A DNA stretch of 64,000 nt, from NCBI RefSeq assembly GCF_001640025.1, contig NC_031671.1, positions 1,426,001 to 1,490,000 on the forward strand, written 5' to 3'. A program made the translations under genes and the position numbers. The notes below the pieces were generated by a model. It saw nothing but the letters and a program-made list of their open reading frames with translations. It did not search any database and was not told where the DNA came from. This stretch comes from Sugiyamaella lignohabitans. Lineage: Eukaryota > Ascomycota > Dipodascomycetes > Dipodascales > Trichomonascaceae. Positions 20,904 through 29,590 of the stretch are shown here, one piece after another (within the stretch, counting starts at the first letter, position 1; each line of letters opens with the position of its first letter).

Positions 20904-21378
20904 TATTGGCGGTATTCTAACGAAGAAAATGGGATATCAAAACTAGGACCCTGTAAACTTTCAAAACAAAATATAAATGTAAATGCTTTAACTTTTAATA
21001 AAAACTAAAAAGGAGGCACCACAAATGCCAATGCCAGCAAGATCGATATTGTTATAAACCGCTCTGTAGCTAAAGCTTGTCGATAGATCACCGATTTGAG
21101 GCCGTTCTTTATTCCAAACGAACGATATCTTAAACGCTGCAATTGGACCCTATATTTTTTTGATAGATATTACCAAAATGATTATTCTCTTCCAGATCAC
21201 TTACAAAAGTGAATTAGAAGTGTCTACCAAGAAACTAGATGAAGTAAAAAATAAACACTGATATTCCTCAGATCAATTAATCTTCCGGGGTTTTAGCGCC
21301 GCACGTCTCTAGATGTTCATGGCTTGAACTGGCATGTGCTCCTTCCCACGCCTTCTCGAAACTACCGGTTGTGCAATC
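20904..21378. other. divergent promoter region, RNase III / EMC7
   Basis: 475 bp between the start codons of two divergent genes. I see no gene or repeat, and it presumably carries both promoters. An in-frame ATG for EMC7 also lies at 21334. Confidence 0.55.
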
Positions 21379-22014
21379 ATGAATCGAATCATTTTATCAG
21401 CCATTGTGCTGATATTTTCTCTACTGAGCGTACATGGATACACCCTTCGAGGATCTATTGCTGGTGCGCCAACAGCCAATCTATTTCCGTTGACAGCATC
21501 AGACATTACCTCTACGAAGATAATTCTTCGTAATAGAGACACTTTGTCAGTTTCTGAGGCTTATTTACAATCTGCCAAGGGAGATTTCACATTCAACAAT
21601 GTAGTTGAGGGATCATATATTCTTTCTTTGCAAAGTCTGCCATTGATCACCCCTTACTCATATCGCGTTGACATTCGACCTGGCGAAGTTGAGGTACATC
21701 AGGTAGTCGCTGGTCATGATATCAATACGGATCTGGGTCCTCGCGTATCATATCCAATTGTCATTGATCAGATTTCGCGACCCAAATACACAGTTGAAAG
21801 AGAAGCGTTTAGTCTTATCAATATGGTCAAGAGTCCAATGATGCTTATGAGTTTAGGCTCTCTCGTCATGGTGTTCTTACTGCCAAAGATGGCTGCTAAT
21901 ATCGACCCGGAAACCGTACAACAACTCCAGGACACACAAAAGTCACGAAATGAGGTGGTTGACAAGGTTTCAAACTTTGATATGGCATCATATCTTGCTG
22001 GAAAATCTCAGTAA
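21379..22014 (+). CDS. EMC7: ER membrane protein complex subunit 7 (Sop4-like)
   Basis: 211 residues from the ATG at 21379, chosen because it places a clean signal peptide (MNRIILSAIVLIFSLLSVHG) at the N-terminus; an in-frame ATG at 21334 would bury it. EMC is the ER insertase for tail-anchored and multipass proteins. The lumenal part (~21-145) is a beta-sandwich of the carbohydrate-binding-like type (YTLRGSIAG, FTFNNVVEGSYILSL). The single C-terminal membrane span is preceded by the EMC7 motif FSLINMVKSPMMLMSLGSL and followed by the cytosolic LLPKMAANIDPE. Convergent with CUS1, with only 65 bp between stops. Confidence 0.93.
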   Translation: MNRIILSAIVLIFSLLSVHGYTLRGSIAGAPTANLFPLTASDITSTKIILRNRDTLSVSEAYLQSAKGDFTFNNVVEGSYILSLQSLPLITPYSYRVDIRPGEVEVHQVVAGHDINTDLGPRVSYPIVIDQISRPKYTVEREAFSLINMVKSPMMLMSLGSLVMVFLLPKMAANIDPETVQQLQDTQKSRNEVVDKVSNFDMASYLAGKSQ

Positions 22015-22079
22015 TATCAAATAAATTAATAAAAGTACATAATACAGTTTTACAAGCCTACCGATAGTCTTATACTTCA

Positions 22080-23990
22080 CTACCGGTCAGCATTCGACTT
22101 TGCTGACGCTAGCAGACTGTCGAGACTCGATTGGAATTGCTCACGATCTTTTTCATCAGGTGGCACAGCCTCTTCAAAACGTCTTCGTTTGCGTCCAGCA
22201 GGCTCCGAGTGAGATTCTGAACCTGTGGGAATATTATAAGTACGTTGACGGCCCATAAATCCAGGCTCAGCACCCGTACCTGACTCTTCAAGTACCTGAA
22301 ACAATTGTTTTGGTCGGGATGATGCGCTTGTTTCTGGAACAACTGTAGGTCTATCTTCATCATCATCATCTTCGTCCTCACCGTACTCACCCTCCGGAGC
22401 CTCGCCGTCCAATTCTCTGGCATTCCGCTTGGATTTTCGCAGTTCAAACCCGGATGTTTCAGCTGCACGATCCGCTGCCGCTGCTGTATCCTCATCAACG
22501 TAGCCCTGTCCTTCTTCGTCATCCTCCTCTTCCTCTTCTTCTTCCTCTCCTTCCTCCTCGTCCTCTTCTTCCTCTTCCTCTTCATCATCGATTATTTGTC
22601 CCCATGGTCGCTTCTCTACAGGAACAGCTAGATTGCTAGTTGACTTTTTCTCAGAGTCAACAGAGGCAGTCAAGTTTCCACCATATAATGGAGCACCATT
22701 GCTGTCTAATGGTGCTCGTCCCCAACCACCAGGCTGGAAACCCCATTGAGCACCTGGGGGAATTGGTGCATTGAGACCCGGAATTTTTAACCCAGGAAAA
22801 CTAGGCGGTGGACCATATCTTTGCATTGACAAAAGCCATGGTGGTGGAGCTCCAGGAGGTATATTTAGTGCCTGCTTCAACCTCTGGGAAAGTCTACCTG
22901 GTCTGTATTTTGAAAAATCCAACTCGTTTTCTTTGCCTTCGTAGTATACATCACCTATGCCCAGTAGCTTAGGTTTTGTTTGAAATTTAAAAAATGCATT
23001 GTGTAGCTTTTGATAGTCGATATCCAGTCGGCCCATTTTGGGCTGTACTCGCTCTCTAGTTTTTTGTCTTAACGTGGACTCATCTTCTTTGAGAGCATCT
23101 CTCATATCCATGATTCCAGTATCTTTGATGAAATCCGGTAGCTCAAAAGGGTCTCTCATAAGTCCTCGCTTCGTTGATAAAAACTCTTTCTTTAGCTGCC
23201 AGTGTTCAGGAACAGGAACAACGCCTCGACTGGTTTTTAGTTGAACAACTAGGTCGGGGTCTGTAGAATCTGCATCATACCATTCAACAAGCTCAGGGAA
23301 ACGGGCATGCGATTTGAGCAGTGCCAAAGGAATTTTTCTCATTTGTTTCAACTTTTTCTTCGTCAATTCTTTTGATTGGTGTTTCCCATCCTGTAAGTTG
23401 TCTTGGTCATCTTCATCATCTGAAATATCTTCGCCATCATCACTGTAGAACACTTGACCCTCCTCATCCTCGCTGCCAGCATTTTTGCTCTTTTCAGGGA
23501 CGTTTTCTTCTGTGTAGAATTTGTCGAAAATAAATTTATATTGAGCAAATCGCGGGTCATTAAGAGACTGGTCGATTTCTGAATCAAATATATTTGTTAG
23601 CGCTGGTCGTTCTCTCGTGCTATGTTCGTTGGCTGATATATCGTCATCCAGCCTCATATGATCTGTTTGGCTGTCTACTTCGCCAGTGTTTTCGCTATCG
23701 GCAATCCCATTTTGCTTCCCATTGGTCTCTGGATAATGTTCTAATCCATTTTCTTCGTTAGTAGGTTGCACTTCACTTTTTGCTGGAATTTCCGCCTCGG
23801 TCGATGTAGCGCGAGGAGTAACTACTGTTGCCTTCTTAGCCTTTGCTCGTTCTCTTCGGATCTGGTTCTTAGTCTTTCGAGGCTTTTTCACGCCTCCATC
23901 AGTTAACTCGGCCATTGGTGCCGACAAATCTATACAGTCACTTGTGGAGCAGTGATACTTTTCAGAAGTAGCAGTTAATCTGGTTTGCAT
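22080..23990 (-). CDS. CUS1: splicing factor SF3b subunit 2 (Cus1/SAP145)
   Basis: 636 residues from the ATG at 23990; a second in-frame ATG at 23915 (MAELTDGG) may be the real start, since the first 25 residues look non-conserved. Cus1 anchors SF3b to U2 snRNP at the branch site. The N-terminus is a basic helix (KKPRKTKNQIRRERAKAKK) then acidic linkers. The core ~220-440 carries DUF382 (IPLALLKSHARFPELVEWYDADSTDP split over the domain start, VPEHWQLKKEFLSTKRG) and the PSP domain (FKFQTKPKLLGIGDVYYEGKE, then PGRLSQRLKQALNIPPGAPPPWLL). A long Asp/Glu run and a basic RKRRRFEE segment follow. Two splicing proteins, this and Snu66, lie in the window but far apart. Confidence 0.96.
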   Translation of the reverse strand: MQTRLTATSEKYHCSTSDCIDLSAPMAELTDGGVKKPRKTKNQIRRERAKAKKATVVTPRATSTEAEIPAKSEVQPTNEENGLEHYPETNGKQNGIADSENTGEVDSQTDHMRLDDDISANEHSTRERPALTNIFDSEIDQSLNDPRFAQYKFIFDKFYTEENVPEKSKNAGSEDEEGQVFYSDDGEDISDDEDDQDNLQDGKHQSKELTKKKLKQMRKIPLALLKSHARFPELVEWYDADSTDPDLVVQLKTSRGVVPVPEHWQLKKEFLSTKRGLMRDPFELPDFIKDTGIMDMRDALKEDESTLRQKTRERVQPKMGRLDIDYQKLHNAFFKFQTKPKLLGIGDVYYEGKENELDFSKYRPGRLSQRLKQALNIPPGAPPPWLLSMQRYGPPPSFPGLKIPGLNAPIPPGAQWGFQPGGWGRAPLDSNGAPLYGGNLTASVDSEKKSTSNLAVPVEKRPWGQIIDDEEEEEEEDEEEGEEEEEEEEDDEEGQGYVDEDTAAAADRAAETSGFELRKSKRNARELDGEAPEGEYGEDEDDDDEDRPTVVPETSASSRPKQLFQVLEESGTGAEPGFMGRQRTYNIPTGSESHSEPAGRKRRRFEEAVPPDEKDREQFQSSLDSLLASAKSNADR

Positions 23991-25331
23991 GCATATTCTG
24001 CAAGTATTCTACTAACGGTATGTGTTTGGCACCCTGAGGTACGGTTAAGCTCTAGGAATGATCTTGTCGAGCTGAGAAGTTCTATTGCTAAAATATGGAA
24101 CCAGTGAGTGCTTCAAGATAGATATTATTGTGACTGTGCTCATATCAACTTTTTTCTGGTCTGAAAGGAGCGTGCTGACTGCTCTATGGAGTTCTCCTAT
24201 AGAAATGAAGCTACGCTTTACTTTTAGTGATTCCTCTGGCCCTGTTTGAGCCAAATCCCAAATCCCGAATGCCAAAATGATATTAGGACTTCCAAGTATG
24301 TTATATACCCTCAAGATTTGTAGCTGTGCTCGATTGCATTTTACGGGGCCGTTGCAACGCTCTTCCATTATCTAGAGCAAAGAATGTTAAATCATATGAA
24401 AGTGTTAAAGACACAGACAATCTCTTGATCTCATATCTTGCTAATTTATTATTCTATAAAAATCAATATGTATCACTGTGATTTTGATGATTTTCACTAT
24501 TGTATTAGTACTCTATAGTGAATTGGTCCTTATGGGCCCTGCAGAAGGTCGATCCCCACGAATGCATTTGCAATTAAGAGTGTAATGACAACGGTATATA
24601 GGAAGGATAATAATTTTTCTCTATATCTAATCAATCGCTAGTATATCTATTCGAGTATAGTACCAAATTTTCTCGCCTCAATGGAACCAGTATGACCCTG
24701 ATTCTTGCCATATGAGCAAGAAATGGTGACACATCAGGACTCTCGTAGGATGGTTGAGCCAAACATCTGGGGGCTCGATTCGAGCAGGGGTAAATCATTA
24801 GTTTTGGATATTAACAAAATTATTTGGAGAATACCTTAAATATAGGACCCTCGTAAGAAACTACCTACACCCTTTAATTCCCAGCCGTGCTGGCCCTATT
24901 AGGGATTTTCAGGGGTAACTAGATTGCATACCTTTCGCGCGGTTAATACAAGATCCCTGGCCCATTCCGTCCAATTAAACGCTTTAAACACAGTAATAAG
25001 CACATTTTTGAATTTTCTGCTTCAGTTATGTCCTGATACGACTCGTTGTGTTAGAGATTTAAATACCCCTAGGCTCTAGGAGTTCGAAGTACAGTGGCTA
25101 CCTCAGGCAGTTCCACCTCACCTTTCTTCTCCTCAAATGATCCTCTATAGACACCGATTGAGCCGGTTTTATATTGGTATGGAACAATCCAACCTGCGAT
25201 GCGTGCTTTTTCAAAACATCTCAGGTTTTAGACCCTGAGTACCTCGAACATGCAATCGCATATCTTAGAAGAAGGGAGAAGTATCGAAACAATAAATATC
25301 TTTAAATACGGGAGTCGGGTCCTCTAAACGA
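23991..25331. other. intergenic stretch with one doubtful ORF
   Basis: Between CUS1 and the small three-exon gene. AT-rich; it contains one unconfirmed ORF (24045-24368, minus) and a palindrome GCTCGATTCGAGC at 24773-24785 that is not a tRNA. Nothing else seen. Confidence 0.5.
24045..24368 (-). CDS. hypothetical small ORF, doubtful
   Basis: 107 codons starting with an ATG at 24368. The product is mixed in composition (MEERCNGPVKCNRAQLQ start) and I recognise no domain, signal peptide or membrane span. It is probably chance reading in an AT-rich intergenic stretch, but its length is above most neighbours in this region. Codon use does not resemble the highly expressed genes nearby. Confidence 0.2.
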   Translation of the reverse strand: MEERCNGPVKCNRAQLQILRVYNILGSPNIILAFGIWDLAQTGPEESLKVKRSFISIGELHRAVSTLLSDQKKVDMSTVTIISILKHSLVPYFSNRTSQLDKIIPRA

Positions 25332-25932
25332 TTAAATAAAACTCCCTGGAATTACAGCCATGTGATCAGACTTCTCTGAATTCTCGGAAACGGAAGGCTC
25401 TGCAGGTTGCGCGTCATCTGTGGCTGGTGCAGGGCCTTCTTCAATCGATAAACCGGACTGCCTTTGCGAGCTGGCCATTGTATCAGTTATCGAATCTTCT
25501 AAACGGTCAAGACTGTGTGTGATACTAGAGACTGTAAAGTTAGCTTTGCATAAAATATGGCAATAGAATCGACATAAATAAAAGACAGCAGGTGGTCTGT
25601 TCTATGAATTGGGGAAGACTTACCTTGTGTAAGAATATCTTTTTCAACGCTTATGACTTTTTGTAGCTTGTGACATAGTTAGAACAGAGACGTTACAATA
25701 ATACTCTGGTAGTCCGAGTATTCTTGTCCTAATAACAGTCCTTACTTACCAGTTCCTGGAGCATCTTTTCTATATCTCTACCAATCTCGTGTGCTGGAGG
25801 GGTGATAGTGGTTGAAGATTCTAAGCTATTAGCAGTCTCTGTACCAATCTTTGGAGTTGCATTTCCACTTGCGATCTTGGGAGACTGAATGGCTGCAACC
25901 AAGGAGTCAGTATTCAACGGTGGAGAAGACAT
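25332..25932 (-). CDS. small coiled-coil protein, three exons
   Basis: Assembled here from three exons: 25932-25750 (183 nt), 25666-25624 (43 nt) and 25531-25332 (200 nt), which join in frame to 141 residues plus stop. Intron 1 (25749-25667, 83 nt) has GTAAGT and CTAAC; intron 2 (25623-25532, 92 nt) has GTAAGT and GCTAACTTTACAG. The protein has a Ser/Thr/Pro-rich N-terminus, a central coiled coil built across all three exons (EIGRDIEKMLQEL, LQKVISVEKDILTQ, SSITHSLDRLEDSITDTM) and a disordered C-terminus. Size and layout resemble small subunits of helical complexes such as BLOC-1, DASH or Mediator, but I recognise no specific family. Divergent from RRG7. Confidence 0.8.
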
Positions 25933-26399
25933 TAGGGTGTAAGTGCGTGAATGCCAAATATAGTCTGCTTTAATATGATGCTAAAATGAAATCAAACTTT
26001 TCCAATGAAATAAGGTCGAAGCCGGTGATTTCCTTAAATGAGCTGAAACCTAGCATTTAATTCTGTTTCATGTGGTTCTCCAAAGCTACATCTATAAGTG
26101 TAACGCTATTTTGGCAGGCTCGCTTCTCTCGTTTATAGAATATTACGTAGGTCGCGATTTCCCCGTACCACTACAGGCCTACAGGTTCGCGTACTAGGAT
26201 CAACTGACTTCTTCTGCTGTATTGGTATTTTGTTTCTAGTTCGCTAATCAGGGGTTTTATTGGAGCTAAACTGTCATTCTTTGGTCAGACCGTTTCTTCG
26301 TTTTGTTCTTACCTTGATTTTAAACTCCCTCGAGGAATGACACTCATCTGTTCCTCTTAAACAATTGTAATATTGTTTCCTTCATTGCATCTACCAATC
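25933..26399. other. divergent promoter region
   Basis: 467 bp between the start codons of the small coiled-coil gene (minus) and RRG7 (plus). No gene or repeat seen. Confidence 0.55.
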
Positions 26400-27398
26400 A
26401 TGGTTCTCACCAAATTATTAAACTTGAGTCAAGAAATACGTCCCTACAGCCAGGTTTCACATTCAAAAATGTGGACAGAAGTGCTAAAAAGATATTATAA
26501 TCATTCATATCCAGTATTGCGTCGCTGTCCCAGCACTCGTTGCCACTACAGCATTAAGAATCCAATTGAGAGATCCAAATCCCCATTATTCAATTCTCAG
26601 CGTCGTTTATTAAGTACCGCTTCACAACTACAACAGCCCGCCAAAACGGGTCAAGCTAAAAGTGTTTTAAGTATAGGTGGAACCGCGACAAAGTCACCGA
26701 GAGCAAGAACAATTCAGTCAGCTGCCACAGCCTCTGCTACGTCAGCTGCCTTGGGATCTCCACATCATGATCTGAAATCATATATCAGATACACAAACTG
26801 TAACAACGTGAATCAAAAATCAACAGTATTCAGAGGCACTTTGTACGAGTATTCTGTACAACATATACTCATGAGTCACTTGAAATTCAAAGGAGTAGTG
26901 AGATCAGGACGTGCTGGCGATAAAGGAGTCGATCTCCTTGGGAATTGGAAAAAGTTGCTTGCTCTTGTTCAGTGCAAATCTTCCACTGTAAAGACTGGAG
27001 CTCGGCTGTTTAGGGAAATGGCTGGCGTGTATAATATCTTTGTGGCTGGTTCGAAAGACGAAGGAAAAGCTGTCATTATAATAGCTTCGCCAGCCTCTAT
27101 CACTTCACATGGCATGCGAGAGTTTCTTCAGCTCTCAATTCCAATTATTTATTGCAAAATCGACTACACAGTCCCCCTCTACAACTTCGAGACATCTGAC
27201 TATGATTTAGGGAGTTTAGCTGACGGCTCGGCTCTTCAAAGCATTCTGTACAATGACGAGGCAGCAAAGCTCTTGGCAAAACACGGTCTCAAGATCAGCC
27301 AGCAGTATACGCTTGACTCTAGTCCCCCAGTAGTTCCCTCATCGGTGTCCTCTGCCTCAGTTAAAACTTCCATCAAGGCTTCAGTATCTTCAGCATAG
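26400..27398 (+). CDS. RRG7: mitochondrial PD-(D/E)XK nuclease-like protein (Rrg7 family)
   Basis: 332 residues from the ATG at 26400; the frame is open upstream only through a TTG. Rrg7 is required for respiratory growth in S. cerevisiae, probably through mitochondrial genome maintenance. The N-terminal ~80 residues are basic and rich in Ser/Arg/Leu with almost no acidic residues, consistent with a mitochondrial targeting sequence. The domain (~125-290) has a restriction-endonuclease fold pattern: FRGTLYEYSVQHILM (helix with Glu), GRAGDKGVDLLGNWKK (Asp), then VQCKSS (the E/QxK motif). The tail is Ser/Val-rich and disordered. A sense GC-element starts 30 bp after the stop. Confidence 0.9.
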   Translation: MVLTKLLNLSQEIRPYSQVSHSKMWTEVLKRYYNHSYPVLRRCPSTRCHYSIKNPIERSKSPLFNSQRRLLSTASQLQQPAKTGQAKSVLSIGGTATKSPRARTIQSAATASATSAALGSPHHDLKSYIRYTNCNNVNQKSTVFRGTLYEYSVQHILMSHLKFKGVVRSGRAGDKGVDLLGNWKKLLALVQCKSSTVKTGARLFREMAGVYNIFVAGSKDEGKAVIIIASPASITSHGMREFLQLSIPIIYCKIDYTVPLYNFETSDYDLGSLADGSALQSILYNDEAAKLLAKHGLKISQQYTLDSSPPVVPSSVSSASVKTSIKASVSSA

Positions 27399-28120
27399 TG
27401 TACATAGATTATAAATTCATCTGGCATTGTCTTCGGCGGCTGGGGCTGTGCCCCAGACCCCGTTGCTCCTGCTTCGCAGAAGTTACGTCGGGTAGTGATA
27501 ATTGAATCTTGGCCGGTTTGAGATGTGAGATCTAAGTTGGGATCGGCACTTTTATTTTTGAGCTTATGCGGGGTTGACGCAGGGTGCTAACCTTAGCAGG
27601 ATATTTAAAGTGGCTGGCACTTTTCTTGCCTTTATCAGCAAACAAGATCTATACAAAGGAACTGTTATCAAGCCGAAAAAACGAACTCCTGCTAGTATAT
27701 AAGAAAATAGAGATCATAAAATTAATAAATAAAGAAGGTCATAAATATGCGTAATCAGGATATTTTAACTGTTCTCAGCTGATATGCCACTAGGCAGTCA
27801 AATGCCCAGTCAAGCATGTGTTAGTAGAGATATGAATGGTCCTTTCTTAGAGGACCACACGAAGGAGAACGAGTGGAGACATAAATAAGGTCGACGACCA
27901 TATCAGGCAGTTCTCAAATGAGCTTTCTTCGAAAAACAAAATAATCAAGAAGCACAAATTAAAGAAATCAAAGTATCAAAATATCAAATGAAAGCGGTAG
28001 AAAGTACCAAAAGGGTCTGAAATGGTTTCAATAAGTTCTGAACCATGCTCAAGAGAGTGTCTAAATAAATCAAAAGAAAGTCGTCCAGCGGATCATCATG
28101 GGCAATTTGGAAAAAATGGC
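27399..28120. other. convergent 3' region, RRG7 / Myb-like gene
   Basis: Holds one GC-element (27429-27483) close to the RRG7 stop. The remaining ~640 bp is AT-rich with no gene seen. Confidence 0.55.
27429..27483 (+). repeat. GC-element, plus, 3' of RRG7
   Basis: Sense copy 30 bp after the RRG7 stop. Hairpin 1 is CTGGGGCTGTGCCCCAG. Hairpin 2 is of the CTCCTGCTTCGCAG type rather than the CTCGAGTCG type. Confidence 0.88.
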
Positions 28121-29590
28121 TTACTGAGCTAATGTCTCGTTTTCATAAACGCTCTGGAGTTGTCTCGAAGTTGATGAAGATGTGTCGATAGGCTTGGTAT
28201 CTAAACTTGCCCAGCCATCGGGAAACACCACATAGCATAAACTGGACCCCAGTATTGACGAAGCCTCGGCCACCCCAAACATCTCTTTGAACTTTTTCTG
28301 GCAAGCTGTAGCAGGAATACGTTTGTTTCTTTCCCGCGAAACTTCATCAGAGATATACTTCCATTTAGCTCGCTCGCCAGCTTCCAGAAGGTCTTTCAGA
28401 CAATCAATGTCTTCAGCATTCCAGTCGACCCGTCGGTTGATAACCAATTCATAGTGCATACGCACTTCCTCCTCGGTCTCCAATCCAGCCACTCGAGCTA
28501 TCTCAGAAAGTGGTTTACCTTGCTTGTATAAAGACAAGATTACACTGTCTCTGTCTATGCTGTGGGATTTAGCAGACCGTCTTCGTCTATGACTTCTGTA
28601 TGCAGCGGCTGCTGATGAAGCTGCTAAGCTCGATGAAGAACCGCCTGGTGTTGAAGCAGCTGTTGACGATGATGTATTTGCCTTCATTGGAGACAATGAG
28701 GTTGTTGAAGACCTCCTCCGATGATGATGTGTCTGGCCATAGGAGGAAGATTGATCCCGAGCAGAACTATCGCCAAGTGATAGCTCAGCAGTAGCAGTTG
28801 TAATAGATGCAGATGGTCGGTGAGGACTAGGATTTCGATTTGACGAACCAGTGTTTACTTGGCGATTACTCGAGTCCACTGAAAGGTCTGGCTTTATTAG
28901 AATGGAAGCCAGTGAAGATGATGATTTATGTCCTCTTCTGGAGCTAGACCCACTAGGACCAGGATTGGCTGATGATTGTGTGGTGGGCTGATACAAATTG
29001 TAGGGAGACGTTGGATCGAAACCAGAGTTAACACCCTCATTAGGTGGCAAAGGTGGAAAAGTGAACCCATATGGAGCAGCGGTAGATGATACAAGGAGAG
29101 ATGGGTTGGATGAGTTCGATGAGACTCCCATGGAATGAGAATGACCAGTGGCATTGGCATTCGTTGCAGAATTGTTGGTGTCGGAAGCATCAGTGTCGAC
29201 ACCAGCTACCGCACCCACGTCACCAGATCCATGGCCATTGTTTCCTCCCGAAACTAGCTGGTAAGCAGAAGAGCCCGCAGAACTTGGAATTAAATCCTCG
29301 TTACCAGGATATGAAGCAGACCCAACAGGTCCGGCTAGATAATTTCCCACCCCGGATGAGCCTCCTAATACAGGGTTCCTAGTACCAGTGGAAGGGAAAT
29401 TACCTAGCGGACTAGTCATTCCAGGATGAGTCGAAGAAGCGGATGATGATGATGCTGAAGACTGGTCTATCGAATGACCAGGGAGTCCATTAAAAGAAGC
29501 CAATGGCGAGTTTGAGTCATGATTGGTAGGGTATGGATTGGTGGCAGCAGCTGTATGTTGATATAAGCTAGAATATGAGGACGAGTACAT
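28121..29590 (-). CDS. Myb/SANT-like DNA-binding protein with long disordered N-terminus
   Basis: 489 residues from the ATG at 29590; the frame extends upstream only to a TTG at 29656. Residues 1-340 are Ser/Gly/Asn/Pro-rich and disordered, with an Arg-rich patch (RSHRRRRSAKSHS, ~332-344) that could be an NLS. Residues ~345-440 carry two helix-turn-helix-like units: DRDSVILSLYKQGKPLSEIARVAGLETEEEVRMHY (split here as a homeodomain-like HTH) and VDWNAEDIDCLKDLL with KWKYISDEV, a Myb/SANT pattern with spaced Trp. A conserved-looking FPDGWASLD follows. Probably a transcription regulator; no specific orthologue recognised. Its upstream intergenic region is 4.6 kb, as often seen for yeast developmental regulators. 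Confidence 0.75.
   Translation of the reverse strand: MYSSSYSSLYQHTAAATNPYPTNHDSNSPLASFNGLPGHSIDQSSASSSSASSTHPGMTSPLGNFPSTGTRNPVLGGSSGVGNYLAGPVGSASYPGNEDLIPSSAGSSAYQLVSGGNNGHGSGDVGAVAGVDTDASDTNNSATNANATGHSHSMGVSSNSSNPSLLVSSTAAPYGFTFPPLPPNEGVNSGFDPTSPYNLYQPTTQSSANPGPSGSSSRRGHKSSSSLASILIKPDLSVDSSNRQVNTGSSNRNPSPHRPSASITTATAELSLGDSSARDQSSSYGQTHHHRRRSSTTSLSPMKANTSSSTAASTPGGSSSSLAASSAAAAYRSHRRRRSAKSHSIDRDSVILSLYKQGKPLSEIARVAGLETEEEVRMHYELVINRRVDWNAEDIDCLKDLLEAGERAKWKYISDEVSRERNKRIPATACQKKFKEMFGVAEASSILGSSLCYVVFPDGWASLDTKPIDTSSSTSRQLQSVYENETLAQ

Noticed and set aside
24690..24800. tRNA-like stretch with GGCTCGATTCGAGC
   Set aside because: The B-box-like word is part of a palindrome; no acceptor stem, A box or cloverleaf can be formed around it.
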